A stretch of 64,000 nucleotides of DNA, taken from the NCBI RefSeq assembly GCF_002157625.1, contig NZ_BDMM01000001.1, forward strand, positions 1 to 64,000, given 5' to 3'. Shown in pieces: positions 25,031-35,324 of this stretch. Position numbers and translations under genes: made by a program. The notes beneath the pieces were generated by a model, which did no database searches, was not told the DNA's origin, and was given only the letters and a program-made list of their open reading frames with translations. This DNA comes from Brevundimonas sp. SH203 (GTDB lineage Bacteria; Pseudomonadota; Alphaproteobacteria; Caulobacterales; Caulobacteraceae). The first letter of the stretch is position 1, and every line of letters begins with the position of its first letter.

Positions 25031-28024
25031 GTGACGACGCGTGGAATGATGACTTCCGTTTTGGCGCTGGCCATGAGCGCGGGGGCAGGCGGGGCCTGGG
25101 CCCAGACGGCCGCTCCGGTCCAGACGACGGCCTCGGCGCAAACCTCGGTCCAGGCGCAAGCCGAACACAAGTCGAAGGATGCGCCGGCTTCGTCGGATGC
25201 GACCGAACTGACGTCGGTCGAGGTCACGGGCAGCCGCCTGCAGAATGGCGACCAGACCTCTCGCGTGGTGGTGATCACCAAGGAAGAGATCGAGGCGCGG
25301 GGCGTGACCAGCGTCGAGGAGCTGGTTCGCACCCTGCCGCAGAATGTCGCCACCATCGGGGCGATCACCAATGAGCGGGGGCGTGGGCCTCTGACGGGGC
25401 GAGGCGCAAGCTCTGTGTCGCAGATCGGATCGCTGGGCGTGTCGGCGGCGAACCTTGGCGGGCTGGGCGCCGGCAATACGCTGATCCTGGTCAACGGTCG
25501 TCGGGTTGCGGGGGCGGCGGGCATCGAAGACGGTTTCGCCAATCTGAACGGCGTGCCGCTGAGCGCCATTGACCGCGTCGAGATCACCTATGGCGGCGCG
25601 TCCGCCATCTATGGCGCGGACGCCATCGGCGGGGTGATCAACTTCATCCTGAAGAAGGATTTCGTCGGCTCGACCCTGACGGTCCAGCATGAAGTGTCGT
25701 CCAACGACGCGGACAACAGCCGGATCAGCCTCTATTCGGGCTACTCCTGGGGCTCGGGCAATGTTTCGGGTTCGGTCAGCTACGCGCGGCGCAAACCCGT
25801 CAACAACTACAAGAGCGGATACACGACCGAAAACTATTCCAGCTACTACGGCGGCGACACGGCGTTCGATACGCGCTCGTTCAGCCGAGGGCTGCAGCCG
25901 GGCGTTATCGACGTGTCGACGTATGAAATGGACCCCGACACCTTCGATTTCTATCTGGTGCCCCAAGGCATGACGGTTCGGCCGGGCCTGGTCGGTCGCC
26001 CCAGTATGAGCGACTTCATCACCGTCGGCGCGGAAGCCCTGCCCGACGTGGTGCCGGAGTTCGCCGGTCCCGAGTCGGACACGCTGGGCCTGACCTTCAA
26101 CTTCGAGCAGAAGCTGACCAGCCGTCTGACCTTCTTCGGCAATGTCCTCTACAACAAGATCAAGAGCGAACAGGATATCCGCTATAGTGAAGGCTTGAGG
26201 ATTCAGCTGGCGCCCGGCCAGGCTTACAATCCATTCTCTGCCTATTACTTCAATCCATTCACGGCGGGGCCGCAGGTCGCTTATAATCCGGCGGCGGAAG
26301 TCGCGGCTGGCGAATTGCCCGTGGGACGGATTTCGAACACGAACGAGCAGCTGAACCTGAACGCCGGGCTGAGCTACCAGCTGAATACGGACACCAAGCT
26401 GGAACTGCTGTACACCAAGTCCAGTTCGAAGACTTCGGGGCAGTCGCCGACCCTGGGATCTGTCGTTGACTTCATTCGCGATGACACATCGCCGAACGGC
26501 GTCAGCTGCTACAACTTCCAGCTTGCGCAGAACCAGCTCAACGGCGTCGACCGCGATATGCTGCAGAAGGTCTTTGACCGTCAGTGCCTCGTCCTGACCA
26601 GTTCGGACCCGACGCAGGCGTTCAATCCCTGGAAATCGACCGCGAACGGGGGCGGCACCAGCGTCGCCGACTTCTACTATGTTCCGGTCCTGGAAAACCG
26701 GGAGTCGTCGATGGAGAATTGGGAGGTCCGGGCGACCGGATCGGCCTTCAACCTGCCCGGCGGAAAAATCTTCTACGCTGTCGGCGCTGAGTTGACGAAG
26801 GATGGTACGAGCAGCCCGGAGGTGCAGGTTCGTACTCTTGCCCCCGTTACCAGCGATCAGCACGCCTATTTCGGGGAGATCAATATTCCTGTCTTCGGCG
26901 ACACGTTCAACTTCCCGGGCGCACGCTCGCTGCTGTTGAACTTCGCCGCCCGACGCGACAGCTTCACGACCGAAGGGCCGGTCGGCACGGTGGATAATAT
27001 TCCGATCACGCAAGGCGGCACGCTGATCTACGCGACCAACACCTTCGAGCGGACCACGCCGGCGGCGGGCCTGCGGTGGGAGCCGTTCGACGGCTTGGCG
27101 GTTCGCGCGCGCTGGACCAAGGGGTTCAAGGCTCCGCCCTATACACAGCTGTTCGATCCGACTGGCGGGCTGAGCTATACGACCCGCATCTACAACGATC
27201 CGCTCTACACCTGCACCACGGACTGCCTCTATCCTGGGTCGAACAGCTACGATGTTCGTCAGATCTTCGCGCCGAACCCCGATTTGAAGCCGCAAATCTC
27301 CAACCAGGTGACTTATGGCTTCACTTGGCGGCCCAAGGGGATGCTGAACGGCCTGACCCTGGACGTGGCGTACAACAAGACCGAGATCGACAGCGAATAC
27401 GCCCAGCTGCGCGAACTGCCGTCGCTGTTGCCGCAGTCGGAAATCATGAAGATCGCGTCCTTCTATCCGCGCGACGCGAACGGCAAAATCATCGAAGTCC
27501 GCAACATGCCGTTCAACATCGTGGGGTCCAAGTATTCCTCGATCAGCTATGAACTGAGCTATCTTTGGATCACAGACTACGGAACCTTCGAACCGAAGAT
27601 CAACGTCCTGGATAATCTGGTGGCCCAGCGTCAGGGCTTCCCCAATCGCGATCCGATTTCCACGATCGGCACATTGCAGGGGCAGGACGACTATCGCGTC
27701 ACCGCCTCGATGGGTTGGTATTACCACGACATCAATGCGTATCTGTGGGCCTATTACATTCCCAAATATGTCAACGATTACGAGATCTACCGGGCGGCGG
27801 GCGTCAATATCTACGAAAACCGCGTGATCCCCGTCGATGATATGCTGACGATCGATTTCACGGCGGGATGGCGCGTCAGCAACGATGTGCGCCTGAACTT
27901 CGCGGGCCGAAACATCCTCGACCAGAAGCCGCCGTTCGTGGTGGTCGAGGGGCGGCCCTACGATACGGCGCGCTACAATGCGGCGGGCCGGACCTTCTCG
28001 CTGGAGCTTCAGTATTCCTTCTGA
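25031..28024 (+). CDS. TonB-dependent outer-membrane receptor
   Basis: A 997-residue receptor. It has a signal peptide (cleavage near GAWAQT), a Gln/Ala-rich linker, a TonB-box-like segment around residues 59-66 (ELTSVEVTG), a plug domain with RVVVITKEEIEARGVTSVEE and YGADAIGGVINFILKK, then a large beta-barrel ending in an aromatic C-terminus (SLELQYSF). The GTG at 25031 follows GGGGGA; ATGs at 25046 and 25049 are alternatives. Length and plug sequence fit the large receptors abundant in Caulobacteraceae that import plant-derived sugars or peptides. Substrate is unknown. The barrel half looks noticeably richer in A and T than neighbouring genes. Confidence 0.93.
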   Translation: MTTRGMMTSVLALAMSAGAGGAWAQTAAPVQTTASAQTSVQAQAEHKSKDAPASSDATELTSVEVTGSRLQNGDQTSRVVVITKEEIEARGVTSVEELVRTLPQNVATIGAITNERGRGPLTGRGASSVSQIGSLGVSAANLGGLGAGNTLILVNGRRVAGAAGIEDGFANLNGVPLSAIDRVEITYGGASAIYGADAIGGVINFILKKDFVGSTLTVQHEVSSNDADNSRISLYSGYSWGSGNVSGSVSYARRKPVNNYKSGYTTENYSSYYGGDTAFDTRSFSRGLQPGVIDVSTYEMDPDTFDFYLVPQGMTVRPGLVGRPSMSDFITVGAEALPDVVPEFAGPESDTLGLTFNFEQKLTSRLTFFGNVLYNKIKSEQDIRYSEGLRIQLAPGQAYNPFSAYYFNPFTAGPQVAYNPAAEVAAGELPVGRISNTNEQLNLNAGLSYQLNTDTKLELLYTKSSSKTSGQSPTLGSVVDFIRDDTSPNGVSCYNFQLAQNQLNGVDRDMLQKVFDRQCLVLTSSDPTQAFNPWKSTANGGGTSVADFYYVPVLENRESSMENWEVRATGSAFNLPGGKIFYAVGAELTKDGTSSPEVQVRTLAPVTSDQHAYFGEINIPVFGDTFNFPGARSLLLNFAARRDSFTTEGPVGTVDNIPITQGGTLIYATNTFERTTPAAGLRWEPFDGLAVRARWTKGFKAPPYTQLFDPTGGLSYTTRIYNDPLYTCTTDCLYPGSNSYDVRQIFAPNPDLKPQISNQVTYGFTWRPKGMLNGLTLDVAYNKTEIDSEYAQLRELPSLLPQSEIMKIASFYPRDANGKIIEVRNMPFNIVGSKYSSISYELSYLWITDYGTFEPKINVLDNLVAQRQGFPNRDPISTIGTLQGQDDYRVTASMGWYYHDINAYLWAYYIPKYVNDYEIYRAAGVNIYENRVIPVDDMLTIDFTAGWRVSNDVRLNFAGRNILDQKPPFVVVEGRPYDTARYNAAGRTFSLELQYSF

Positions 28025-28033
28025 CGCGACCGG

Positions 28034-28062
28034 GGCGCGCCTCGGCGAGGCGCGCCTTCGGG
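28034..28062 (+). terminator. Hairpin after the TonB-dependent receptor
   Basis: Perfect ten-base arms GGCGCGCCTC and GAGGCGCGCC (28034-28043, 28047-28056) with a three-base loop lie ten bases after the receptor stop. The following TTCGGG is a poor T tract, so termination may be partial or Rho-assisted. Confidence 0.6.
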
Positions 28063-28132
28063 ATTGGCGGTCGGTCGGTAAAAGGCCCTAAGGTGTTTCG
28101 GGCCGCGACGCCCGTGGCCGTCCGAGGTGCGC

Positions 28133-28807
28133 ATGAGATTGCTGTTGGTCGAGGATGACGCCGATGTCGCCGAGACATTGGTGCTGTATTTGGAAAAGCA
28201 GGGCTATGTCGTCGATGTGGCGTCCAGCCTGGCCATCGCGCGCGAGGCCATCGACAAGGGCGGGTTCGATCTGGTCCTGCTGGATCGCGGCCTGCCGGAC
28301 GGCGACGGGGTGTCGCTGATCGCCTATGCCGAGCAACGCAATCGGCGCCAGAGGTTCATCGTCCTGACCGCCCTGGCCAGCGTCGATCACAGGGTCGAGG
28401 GGCTGGAATCCGGCGCCGAGGACTATATCGCCAAGCCGTTCGAGCCGCGCGAACTGCTGGCCCGCATCCGCACCGCCTTGCGACGCACGGTCGAGACCCG
28501 GCGCGAAACCCGGCGGTTCGGCCCCCTGATGCACGATGTGCAGAGCGGGGTGTTCTTCGTGGACGAGCAGCCGCTGACCCTGCGTCGCACCGAGGCGCTG
28601 GTGCTGGAAGCGCTGATGATGCGCCCCGGCGCGGTGGTTCAGCGCGAGACGCTGGAGGCGCGGGTCTATGGCTACGACAAGATGGTCAACGCCAACTCGC
28701 TGGAATCGCAGATTTCGCGGCTCCGCACCAATCTGGCCGGACGCACGGACAAGGTGCGAATCCAGGCGGTTCGCGGTCTGGGCTATTGTCTGGCCCAAGA
28801 CGGCTAG
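28133..28807 (+). CDS. OmpR-family response regulator
   Basis: A 224-residue regulator. The receiver domain has acid pocket E7/D8/D9, phosphorylation site D51 in LVLLDRGLPDGDG, and the conserved Lys in DYIAKPFEP; a winged-helix DNA-binding domain follows. I chose the ATG at 28133, with GAGG five bases upstream; a GTG at 28127 is possible. No kinase gene is adjacent. The nearest candidate partner is the histidine kinase at 45053, at the far end of the MoxR/VWA cluster that starts 63 bp downstream of this gene. That pairing is inference. Confidence 0.92.
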   Translation: MRLLLVEDDADVAETLVLYLEKQGYVVDVASSLAIAREAIDKGGFDLVLLDRGLPDGDGVSLIAYAEQRNRRQRFIVLTALASVDHRVEGLESGAEDYIAKPFEPRELLARIRTALRRTVETRRETRRFGPLMHDVQSGVFFVDEQPLTLRRTEALVLEALMMRPGAVVQRETLEARVYGYDKMVNANSLESQISRLRTNLAGRTDKVRIQAVRGLGYCLAQDG

Positions 28808-28870
28808 GCCCCGCTTTCCTCTTTCCGACGGTCAGGCTGGTGCAAGCCAGACGTGTCAGGAATCCCCTCC

Positions 28871-29911
<1,041 letters not shown>

Positions 29912-29943
29912 CACCCCAAGGTCAGTTCCAGCGCGCGTTCCGG

Positions 29944-29978
29944 CGCCGCGAGGCCCTGCTTGGCTCGCGGCGGCGTTT
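29944..29978. terminator. Stem-loop between convergent moxR and M16 genes
   Basis: Nine-base arms CGCCGCGAG (29944-29952) and CTCGCGGCG (29964-29972) flank an 11-base loop, followed by GCGTTT on the plus strand. It lies between two convergent stops and probably limits read-through both ways. Confidence 0.5.
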
Positions 29979-29989
29979 CCAATTTCGGC

Positions 29990-32743
29990 TTACCGCAGGC
30001 GGTTGCCGTAAACGTCCCAGACCTCGACCGGCCCCAGGTTCAGCGCCCGGACCGAGGCCTCGATGGTTTTCAGATCGCCGACCACGACCCAGGTGAGGCG
30101 ATCCGGGTGATAGGTCTGGCGCGACAGGGCCTGAACCTGATCCAGCGTCACCGCCTTCAGCCGCTCGCCCGACGAGGCGGCGCGGTCGTAGGGCAGGCTG
30201 TAGCCGGCCGAGCCCACGATCGAACTCAGAAAGGCGCCGTTGCCCGAGAAGGCCGAGGGCAGGGCCAGAATCCGCGCGTTGCGGTCGCGGTCGACCTCGT
30301 CCTGGGTCGCCGGACGGTCGGCGACATAGGCCGCGATCTCCTTGCGGATTTCGGTCATGGCGTCGGCGGTTCGCTCGGCCTCGACTGTGCCGCTGGCGGT
30401 GAAGACGCGCTGGCCGGTCGGGGCGTCGGACACGCCGCCGTCGAAGCCATAGGTCCAGCCCCTGGCCTCGCGCAGGTTCAGATTGAGGCGGCTGTTCAAC
30501 CCCGACCCCAGGATGGAATCGGCCAAGGCCTCGGCGGCCGAGGTCTGCGGATTGAACGGGCCGACGACATGGCCGACCGTGACGCTGCTCTGGGCCGCGC
30601 CCGGCGCATCGACCAGGATGACGCGGCCCGGCGTTCCCGCCGCCGCGGCCAGGGTCGCCGGCGGCGTGGCGGAGACCGGACGCCAATCGCCGAAATATTT
30701 GGCGGCCAGTCTGCGCGCCTCATCCAGGGTGATGTCGCCCACCAGATACAGGGTCGCGTCGTTGGGGCCCATCTCATGGTCGTGGAAGGCCTGAATGGCC
30801 TGACGATCCACCGTCTTGGCGTCGTCGCGCGTGCCGATCCGGCCATAGGGATGGGCGTCGCCCCAGATGGCGCGGGCGTAAACGGGGCCGGCGGCGGCGA
30901 TGGGGTTGCGTTCATAGGCGTCGAACTGCGGCCCGACCGCCTCCAGCGCCTTGTCGATCTCGCTCTGAGGATAGGACGGATGGCGAACCACCTCGGCGGC
31001 CAGGGCGAAGCCGTCGTCCAGCCGGGCTTTCAACATCGACCAGCTGACGCCGCTTTCGCGCGCATCGGCGCCGGCGGCGAAACTGACGCCCAGTCGCGAC
31101 GCCTGACGCGACAACTGCTCGCGATCATAGCGGCGCGTGCCGGCGGTGAGCAGGCTGAACGCGCGTCCCGCCGTTCCCCGTCCATAGGCGTCCTCGGCCA
31201 GCGATCCCGTGCGGAACTGCAAGCGGGCGTCCACCAGCGGCAGGTTCGGCCGATTGGCCACGACCAGCTTCAGCCCGTTGGGCAGAACCGCCTCGGCGAT
31301 GGGCGGAAAGACGATGCGCGTTTGCGCCGGGCCGGGGTCCGGCATCCGGGCCGGATCGACCGGATCGGCGACGGGCGCGACCGGATCGACCGCCGTCGGC
31401 ATCTGGATCAGCTCGTAATAGGGGCGGCTCAGCACCCGCGCCGCCAGGGTGCGGATTTCGGCGGGCGTGGCCGCGCCGATCCATTCCCGCTGTTTCAGAA
31501 AATAGGTCGGGTCGCCGTGATTGACCTGGCCGTCCGCCAGCCAGGCCCCGATCGCGCCGCTGTTCTCCATGGTGCGCAGCAGGGCGACGTCGGAGGCGGA
31601 GATGACGGTCTCCAGCCGGTCGGCGGCCGGTCCCGTCGCGAAGAAGTCCTGCATCGCCGCGTCGATGGCGGCGCCGGCCGCTTCCGGCGTCACGCCCGGC
31701 TTCAGGGTCGCGGTCAGGGTGAAGGCGCTGGTCAGCTGTCCCTCGTTGACCCCGGCGGACATGCCCGTTGCGACGCCCAGCCGATCGACCAGAGCGTCGT
31801 AGAGGGGCGTGCCGGGTCCGTTCGCCAGACTGCGGGCGGCGAGCTGGAGCAGGGTGTTGTCGCGCGGCGCGTCATTGGTCAGCGGCCAGGTCCGCGCCAG
31901 GGCGGCGACGGGAATGTTCTCATAGACGACGTCGCGACGGATTTCGGCCAGACCCGGCGTCCATTGCAGCGTCCGGCTGATCGGCGCGCCGCGTCGCACG
32001 CCGCCGAAATAGCGGGCGACCTTTTCGCGCGCGGTCGCCACGTCGATGTCGCCCGCCAGCACCAGCACGGCGTTGGAAGCGCCGTAGTTGTTCTCGAACC
32101 AGGCCTTCACGTCGTCCAGCGTCGCCCGGTCCAGGTCGTCCATCGAGCCGATGGTGGTGTGGGCGTAGGGGTGGTCGGGCGGATAATAGGCCTTGAGGAA
32201 CTGGGCCTCGGAGGCGGCGCCGGGATTCAGTTCGCCCTGGCGCTTCTCGTTCTTGACCACGGCCCGCTGCTCGTCGAGCCCGGACTGGGTGATGCCGCGA
32301 CCCAGGTTGGCCATCCGATCCGCCTCCATCCACAGGGCGCGGTCCAGGGCGTTGGCGGGCACGGTCTCGACATACTGGGTGAAGTCGGCGGTCGTCATGC
32401 CGTTGATGCCGGTGGCGCCGACGGCCTCCAGCGGCGGGAACCAGGGCGAGGGGCGATCCGGCGTCGGCTGGAACATCAGATGTTCGAACAGATGCGCGAA
32501 ACCCGAACGTCCCTGAGGCTCGTCCTTGGAGCCGATGCCGTACCAGACGCCGACGAAGACGGTGGGGGCGGACCGATCCGTATAGACGAGGGTCTTCAGG
32601 CCGTTCGGCAGGGTGAAGGTGTCATAGGGGATGTGGACGCGGCCCAGCTCTGGCCGGGTCTGGGCGATGGCGCGTTCGGCGGCGCCCGTCAGAAGCAGCA
32701 GGGCCAGGGCGGCGCTGGACGTCGCCTTTACGATGGGGGTCAT
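29990..32743 (-). CDS. Periplasmic M16 zinc metallopeptidase (two-module)
   Basis: A 917-residue exported peptidase of the pitrilysin/insulinase family. A signal peptide (cleavage near AIAQT) is followed by an active M16 module with the inverted zinc site H84-L-F-E-H88 and a downstream LDEQRAVVKNEK glutamate, then an inactive M16 partner module lacking HxxEH in the second half. These enzymes enclose and degrade unfolded peptides. I chose the ATG at 32743, with GAGGA seven bases upstream; an in-frame Met 14 codons earlier has no signal-like start. It is inverted within the MoxR cluster and lies near a TonB-dependent receptor, so imported-peptide degradation is conceivable. Confidence 0.92.
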   Translation of the reverse strand: MTPIVKATSSAALALLLLTGAAERAIAQTRPELGRVHIPYDTFTLPNGLKTLVYTDRSAPTVFVGVWYGIGSKDEPQGRSGFAHLFEHLMFQPTPDRPSPWFPPLEAVGATGINGMTTADFTQYVETVPANALDRALWMEADRMANLGRGITQSGLDEQRAVVKNEKRQGELNPGAASEAQFLKAYYPPDHPYAHTTIGSMDDLDRATLDDVKAWFENNYGASNAVLVLAGDIDVATAREKVARYFGGVRRGAPISRTLQWTPGLAEIRRDVVYENIPVAALARTWPLTNDAPRDNTLLQLAARSLANGPGTPLYDALVDRLGVATGMSAGVNEGQLTSAFTLTATLKPGVTPEAAGAAIDAAMQDFFATGPAADRLETVISASDVALLRTMENSGAIGAWLADGQVNHGDPTYFLKQREWIGAATPAEIRTLAARVLSRPYYELIQMPTAVDPVAPVADPVDPARMPDPGPAQTRIVFPPIAEAVLPNGLKLVVANRPNLPLVDARLQFRTGSLAEDAYGRGTAGRAFSLLTAGTRRYDREQLSRQASRLGVSFAAGADARESGVSWSMLKARLDDGFALAAEVVRHPSYPQSEIDKALEAVGPQFDAYERNPIAAAGPVYARAIWGDAHPYGRIGTRDDAKTVDRQAIQAFHDHEMGPNDATLYLVGDITLDEARRLAAKYFGDWRPVSATPPATLAAAAGTPGRVILVDAPGAAQSSVTVGHVVGPFNPQTSAAEALADSILGSGLNSRLNLNLREARGWTYGFDGGVSDAPTGQRVFTASGTVEAERTADAMTEIRKEIAAYVADRPATQDEVDRDRNARILALPSAFSGNGAFLSSIVGSAGYSLPYDRAASSGERLKAVTLDQVQALSRQTYHPDRLTWVVVGDLKTIEASVRALNLGPVEVWDVYGNRLR

Positions 32744-32923
32744 GCGCGGGTCCTCGCCGGTTCGGTTCGTGCGACGACGAACCACGACAAGCTTGCGCCA
32801 GCCTTGCGCGGCGGACGCCGCCCTGCGATCCCGTCATAAAGGCGACACACGTCGTAAGGTTGGTGCAAGGCCGGGACCGTAAGCGTCGACGATGCCGCAT
32901 GTGCGGGGTTCAGGAAGGGGCGG

Positions 32924-34366
32924 ATGATCCAGGGCGTCGAAGACCATCTGCGTCTGCGCCTCGATGCGCTGGAGGCGCGCGGACAGCGCGTCCTGTCGCT
33001 GCGGATGCGCCGGGCGACCTTGTCGCGCGCCATCGCCTGGGCCGCGCCGGCGTCGATGATCGGCGCGACGGCGGTGTTCGTGGTCGGCTTCTGGCTGCGC
33101 TGGCCAGTGCTTTTGGCGCTGATCGTGGTGGTGACGCCGCCGCTGATCGCAGCGGGGCTGGCCTATGGTCTGGCGCGTCGCCAGACGCCCGCTGGCCGTT
33201 CCGCCGCACTGGCCCTTATCGACCATCGACTGGATATGAAGGATCGTCTGCAGACGAGCGACGAGTTCGGACACGTCGTCCAGCGGTCGCCGTTTCAGGA
33301 AGCCGCCCTGCAGGAGGCGGCGCCCTGGCTGGACCGGGCCGCGAATGCGCCGGCGGACGAGACGCCGCCGATGCCGAGACCGGCGTTGCGACTGCTGATT
33401 TGGCCGGCGGCGGCGTTGTGTCTTTTGGCGCTGACGTTCGTCATGCCGCAGTGGGCGTCTTCGCATTCGATGACGACGACGCGGCCAGCCGTCTCCGGCG
33501 CTCCAGCCGGCGCCGACGCCGCCAGCGCATCCGGTCGCTCCGAAACGGAAACCACGGGTGCGACGGCGGGCGTCCGGCAGGGCGACGGTCAGTCGGCCGT
33601 TCAACAGAGCGGTCAGGACGGCGGCGGCCTGATGGGCGCGCTGCGACGTATCGCGGCGGCGTTCAGCCCGGATCGCGGCTCTGCGGCGGGCGTGCGTGAT
33701 CGGGCGGCGAGCGCGGGCGCGGCCGGCGACGCCTCGGCCAGCGGCGGCGCATCGGCGGGACAGGGCGCCAAGGGCGCGGCGGGGCAGGGCCGCTCGCAGA
33801 CGGCGGGCGGCCAGCCCGGTGACGAAAAACAGGCTCCGAGCGACGGATCGAACGCCGGCAAGGCGGCCGAGGAAGACGACGCGGGGGCTTCGACCGGGGG
33901 GCAGGCCAGCAGCCCGCCCGGCGGCCGTCAGGATGCGCCGTCGGCGCGTCAATCCGATCCCCAGCGCGCCGAATCCGACGGCGGGCAAGGCGGCGAAGGG
34001 CGTCAACCCGGCGGACGCAGCCGACGCTCGGAGCAGAATGGCGACGGCCGCGATCAGGCCGGCGGTCAGGGCGAACCCGGACAGCGGACGGGCGAGGACG
34101 CAGGCGCCAAGAAGGGGCGTGGCGTCTCCAGCCTTCTGCTCGCCACGCCCATGCAGGATCGTCTGACCGGCATGGCCAGCCCCGGCCGCATCAGCACCAC
34201 GACCCGCGACGGCGCCCCGCAAGGCTTCCCCGTGACGCCCGGTCAGGCCGGCGATCGCGGCGTGGCGCGCGGCGAGGCCGGACGCACCGGCGCCCGCACA
34301 CTGACCCCGCACGATCAGCGTCTGGCGCGGGATTATTTCACCGAACGCAACGGCGGCGGGCGCTAG
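32924..34366 (+). CDS. Membrane protein with long low-complexity domain, MoxR-cluster component
   Basis: A 480-residue protein, not confidently assigned to a family. Two adjacent membrane helices (about residues 38-86) and a third (about 155-175) are followed by some 250 residues rich in Gly, Ala, Gln, Ser, Asp and Arg that should be disordered. The first part (LRLRLDALEARGQRVLSLRM and ALIDHRLDMKDRLQTSDEF) is like DUF4175-type proteins found beside DUF58/VWA genes. GGAAGGGG precedes the ATG. The stop is one base from the DUF58 start, so it is co-transcribed with the rest of the cluster. Confidence 0.75.
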   Translation: MIQGVEDHLRLRLDALEARGQRVLSLRMRRATLSRAIAWAAPASMIGATAVFVVGFWLRWPVLLALIVVVTPPLIAAGLAYGLARRQTPAGRSAALALIDHRLDMKDRLQTSDEFGHVVQRSPFQEAALQEAAPWLDRAANAPADETPPMPRPALRLLIWPAAALCLLALTFVMPQWASSHSMTTTRPAVSGAPAGADAASASGRSETETTGATAGVRQGDGQSAVQQSGQDGGGLMGALRRIAAAFSPDRGSAAGVRDRAASAGAAGDASASGGASAGQGAKGAAGQGRSQTAGGQPGDEKQAPSDGSNAGKAAEEDDAGASTGGQASSPPGGRQDAPSARQSDPQRAESDGGQGGEGRQPGGRSRRSEQNGDGRDQAGGQGEPGQRTGEDAGAKKGRGVSSLLLATPMQDRLTGMASPGRISTTTRDGAPQGFPVTPGQAGDRGVARGEAGRTGARTLTPHDQRLARDYFTERNGGGR

Positions 34367-34367
34367 G

Positions 34368-35324
34368 ATGCTGTTTCGCCGACGCCAGAAAATTCATAAG
34401 GACGCGGCCCCCGACGCCCTGGCCGCGCCTCTGGATTTCGAGACCCTGTTCGATCCCGGATTCCTGGCCGCGCTGACGCCGTTTTCGCTACGGATCGCGC
34501 GGGCGCAGAAGGGCGGGCGGCTGGCCGAGCAGCGCACCAATGCGCGCGGCCAGGGTTCGGAGTTCGCCGATTTCAAACCCTATGTCGCCGGCGACGATCT
34601 GCGCGCCATCGACTGGAACGTCTATCGCCGTCTGGGCCGGGTCTTCGTGCGCGTGTTCGAGGAAAGCCAGGACATGCCGGTCTATTTTCTGATGGATCGG
34701 TCCCGCAGCCTCTATGTCGAGACGCCGCCGCGCATCCATGCGGCGCAGCAGGCGGCCCTCGCCCTGGCGGCCGTGGCGCTGGATCAGCACGATTCCGTCG
34801 GTTTCCTTCCCTTCTCGGACACGATGGCGGTCGAGTATCGGGGCGTTTCGGGCAAGGCCAGTCTGGCGCGGATCGCCCACAGCCTGGCGGCCCACACGGC
34901 CGGGAACGGCACCGGACTGGCGGCGGCCCTGACCCATCTCGCCAGCCTGCGGTTCCGACAGGGGCTGGTCGTGGTTGTTTCGGACTTCTTCGACGAGGCG
35001 GGGATCGAGTCGGTGGTGCGCGCTCTGGAGGGCCTGCCGCATCGGCTGCTGCTGGTGCAGTTGGTCAAGGCCTACGATGCGGCGCCCGAACGTCATCCCG
35101 ATCTGACCGGCGACGTCCTGATGGACGACGGCGAGGGTGATCCGACGTCCGTGACCCTGACGCCGGACGTCGTCGCCCGCTATCGGACGGCCTATGCCGC
35201 CTTCGACGAGGCCCTGACCGGCTTCGCCCGGTCGCGGGGCGCAGGTCTGGCCCGGATCGACGTCGACGTGCCGGTGCTGGACCAGTTGGCCGGCCTGTTC
35301 GAACAGGGGGCGGCGCGGCTGTGA
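34368..35324 (+). CDS. DUF58 domain protein
   Basis: A 318-residue protein with the DUF58 hallmark segment GQGSEFADFKPYVAGDDLRA followed by IDWNVYRRLGRVFVRVFEE, then a VWA-like fold (VYFLMDRSRSL, VVVVSDFFDEAG). DUF58 proteins accompany MoxR ATPases and VWA proteins and are thought to serve as partners or substrates in envelope-complex assembly. The ATG lies one base after the previous stop and its own stop overlaps the next start (GTGA at 35321), showing a tight operon. Confidence 0.93.
   Translation: MLFRRRQKIHKDAAPDALAAPLDFETLFDPGFLAALTPFSLRIARAQKGGRLAEQRTNARGQGSEFADFKPYVAGDDLRAIDWNVYRRLGRVFVRVFEESQDMPVYFLMDRSRSLYVETPPRIHAAQQAALALAAVALDQHDSVGFLPFSDTMAVEYRGVSGKASLARIAHSLAAHTAGNGTGLAAALTHLASLRFRQGLVVVVSDFFDEAGIESVVRALEGLPHRLLLVQLVKAYDAAPERHPDLTGDVLMDDGEGDPTSVTLTPDVVARYRTAYAAFDEALTGFARSRGAGLARIDVDVPVLDQLAGLFEQGAARL

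Noticed and set aside
24680..27727. Open frame of about 1000 codons antisense to the TonB-dependent receptor
   Set aside because: It mirrors the receptor's codon structure in high-GC DNA, has Arg/Gln/His-rich non-globular sequence, and shows no start signal or family motif.
29960..32839. Long plus-strand open frame across the M16 peptidase
   Set aside because: Composition is Gly/Arg/Gln/Asp-rich shadow sequence; the opposite strand carries an intact HxxEH metallopeptidase with a signal peptide and ribosome binding site.
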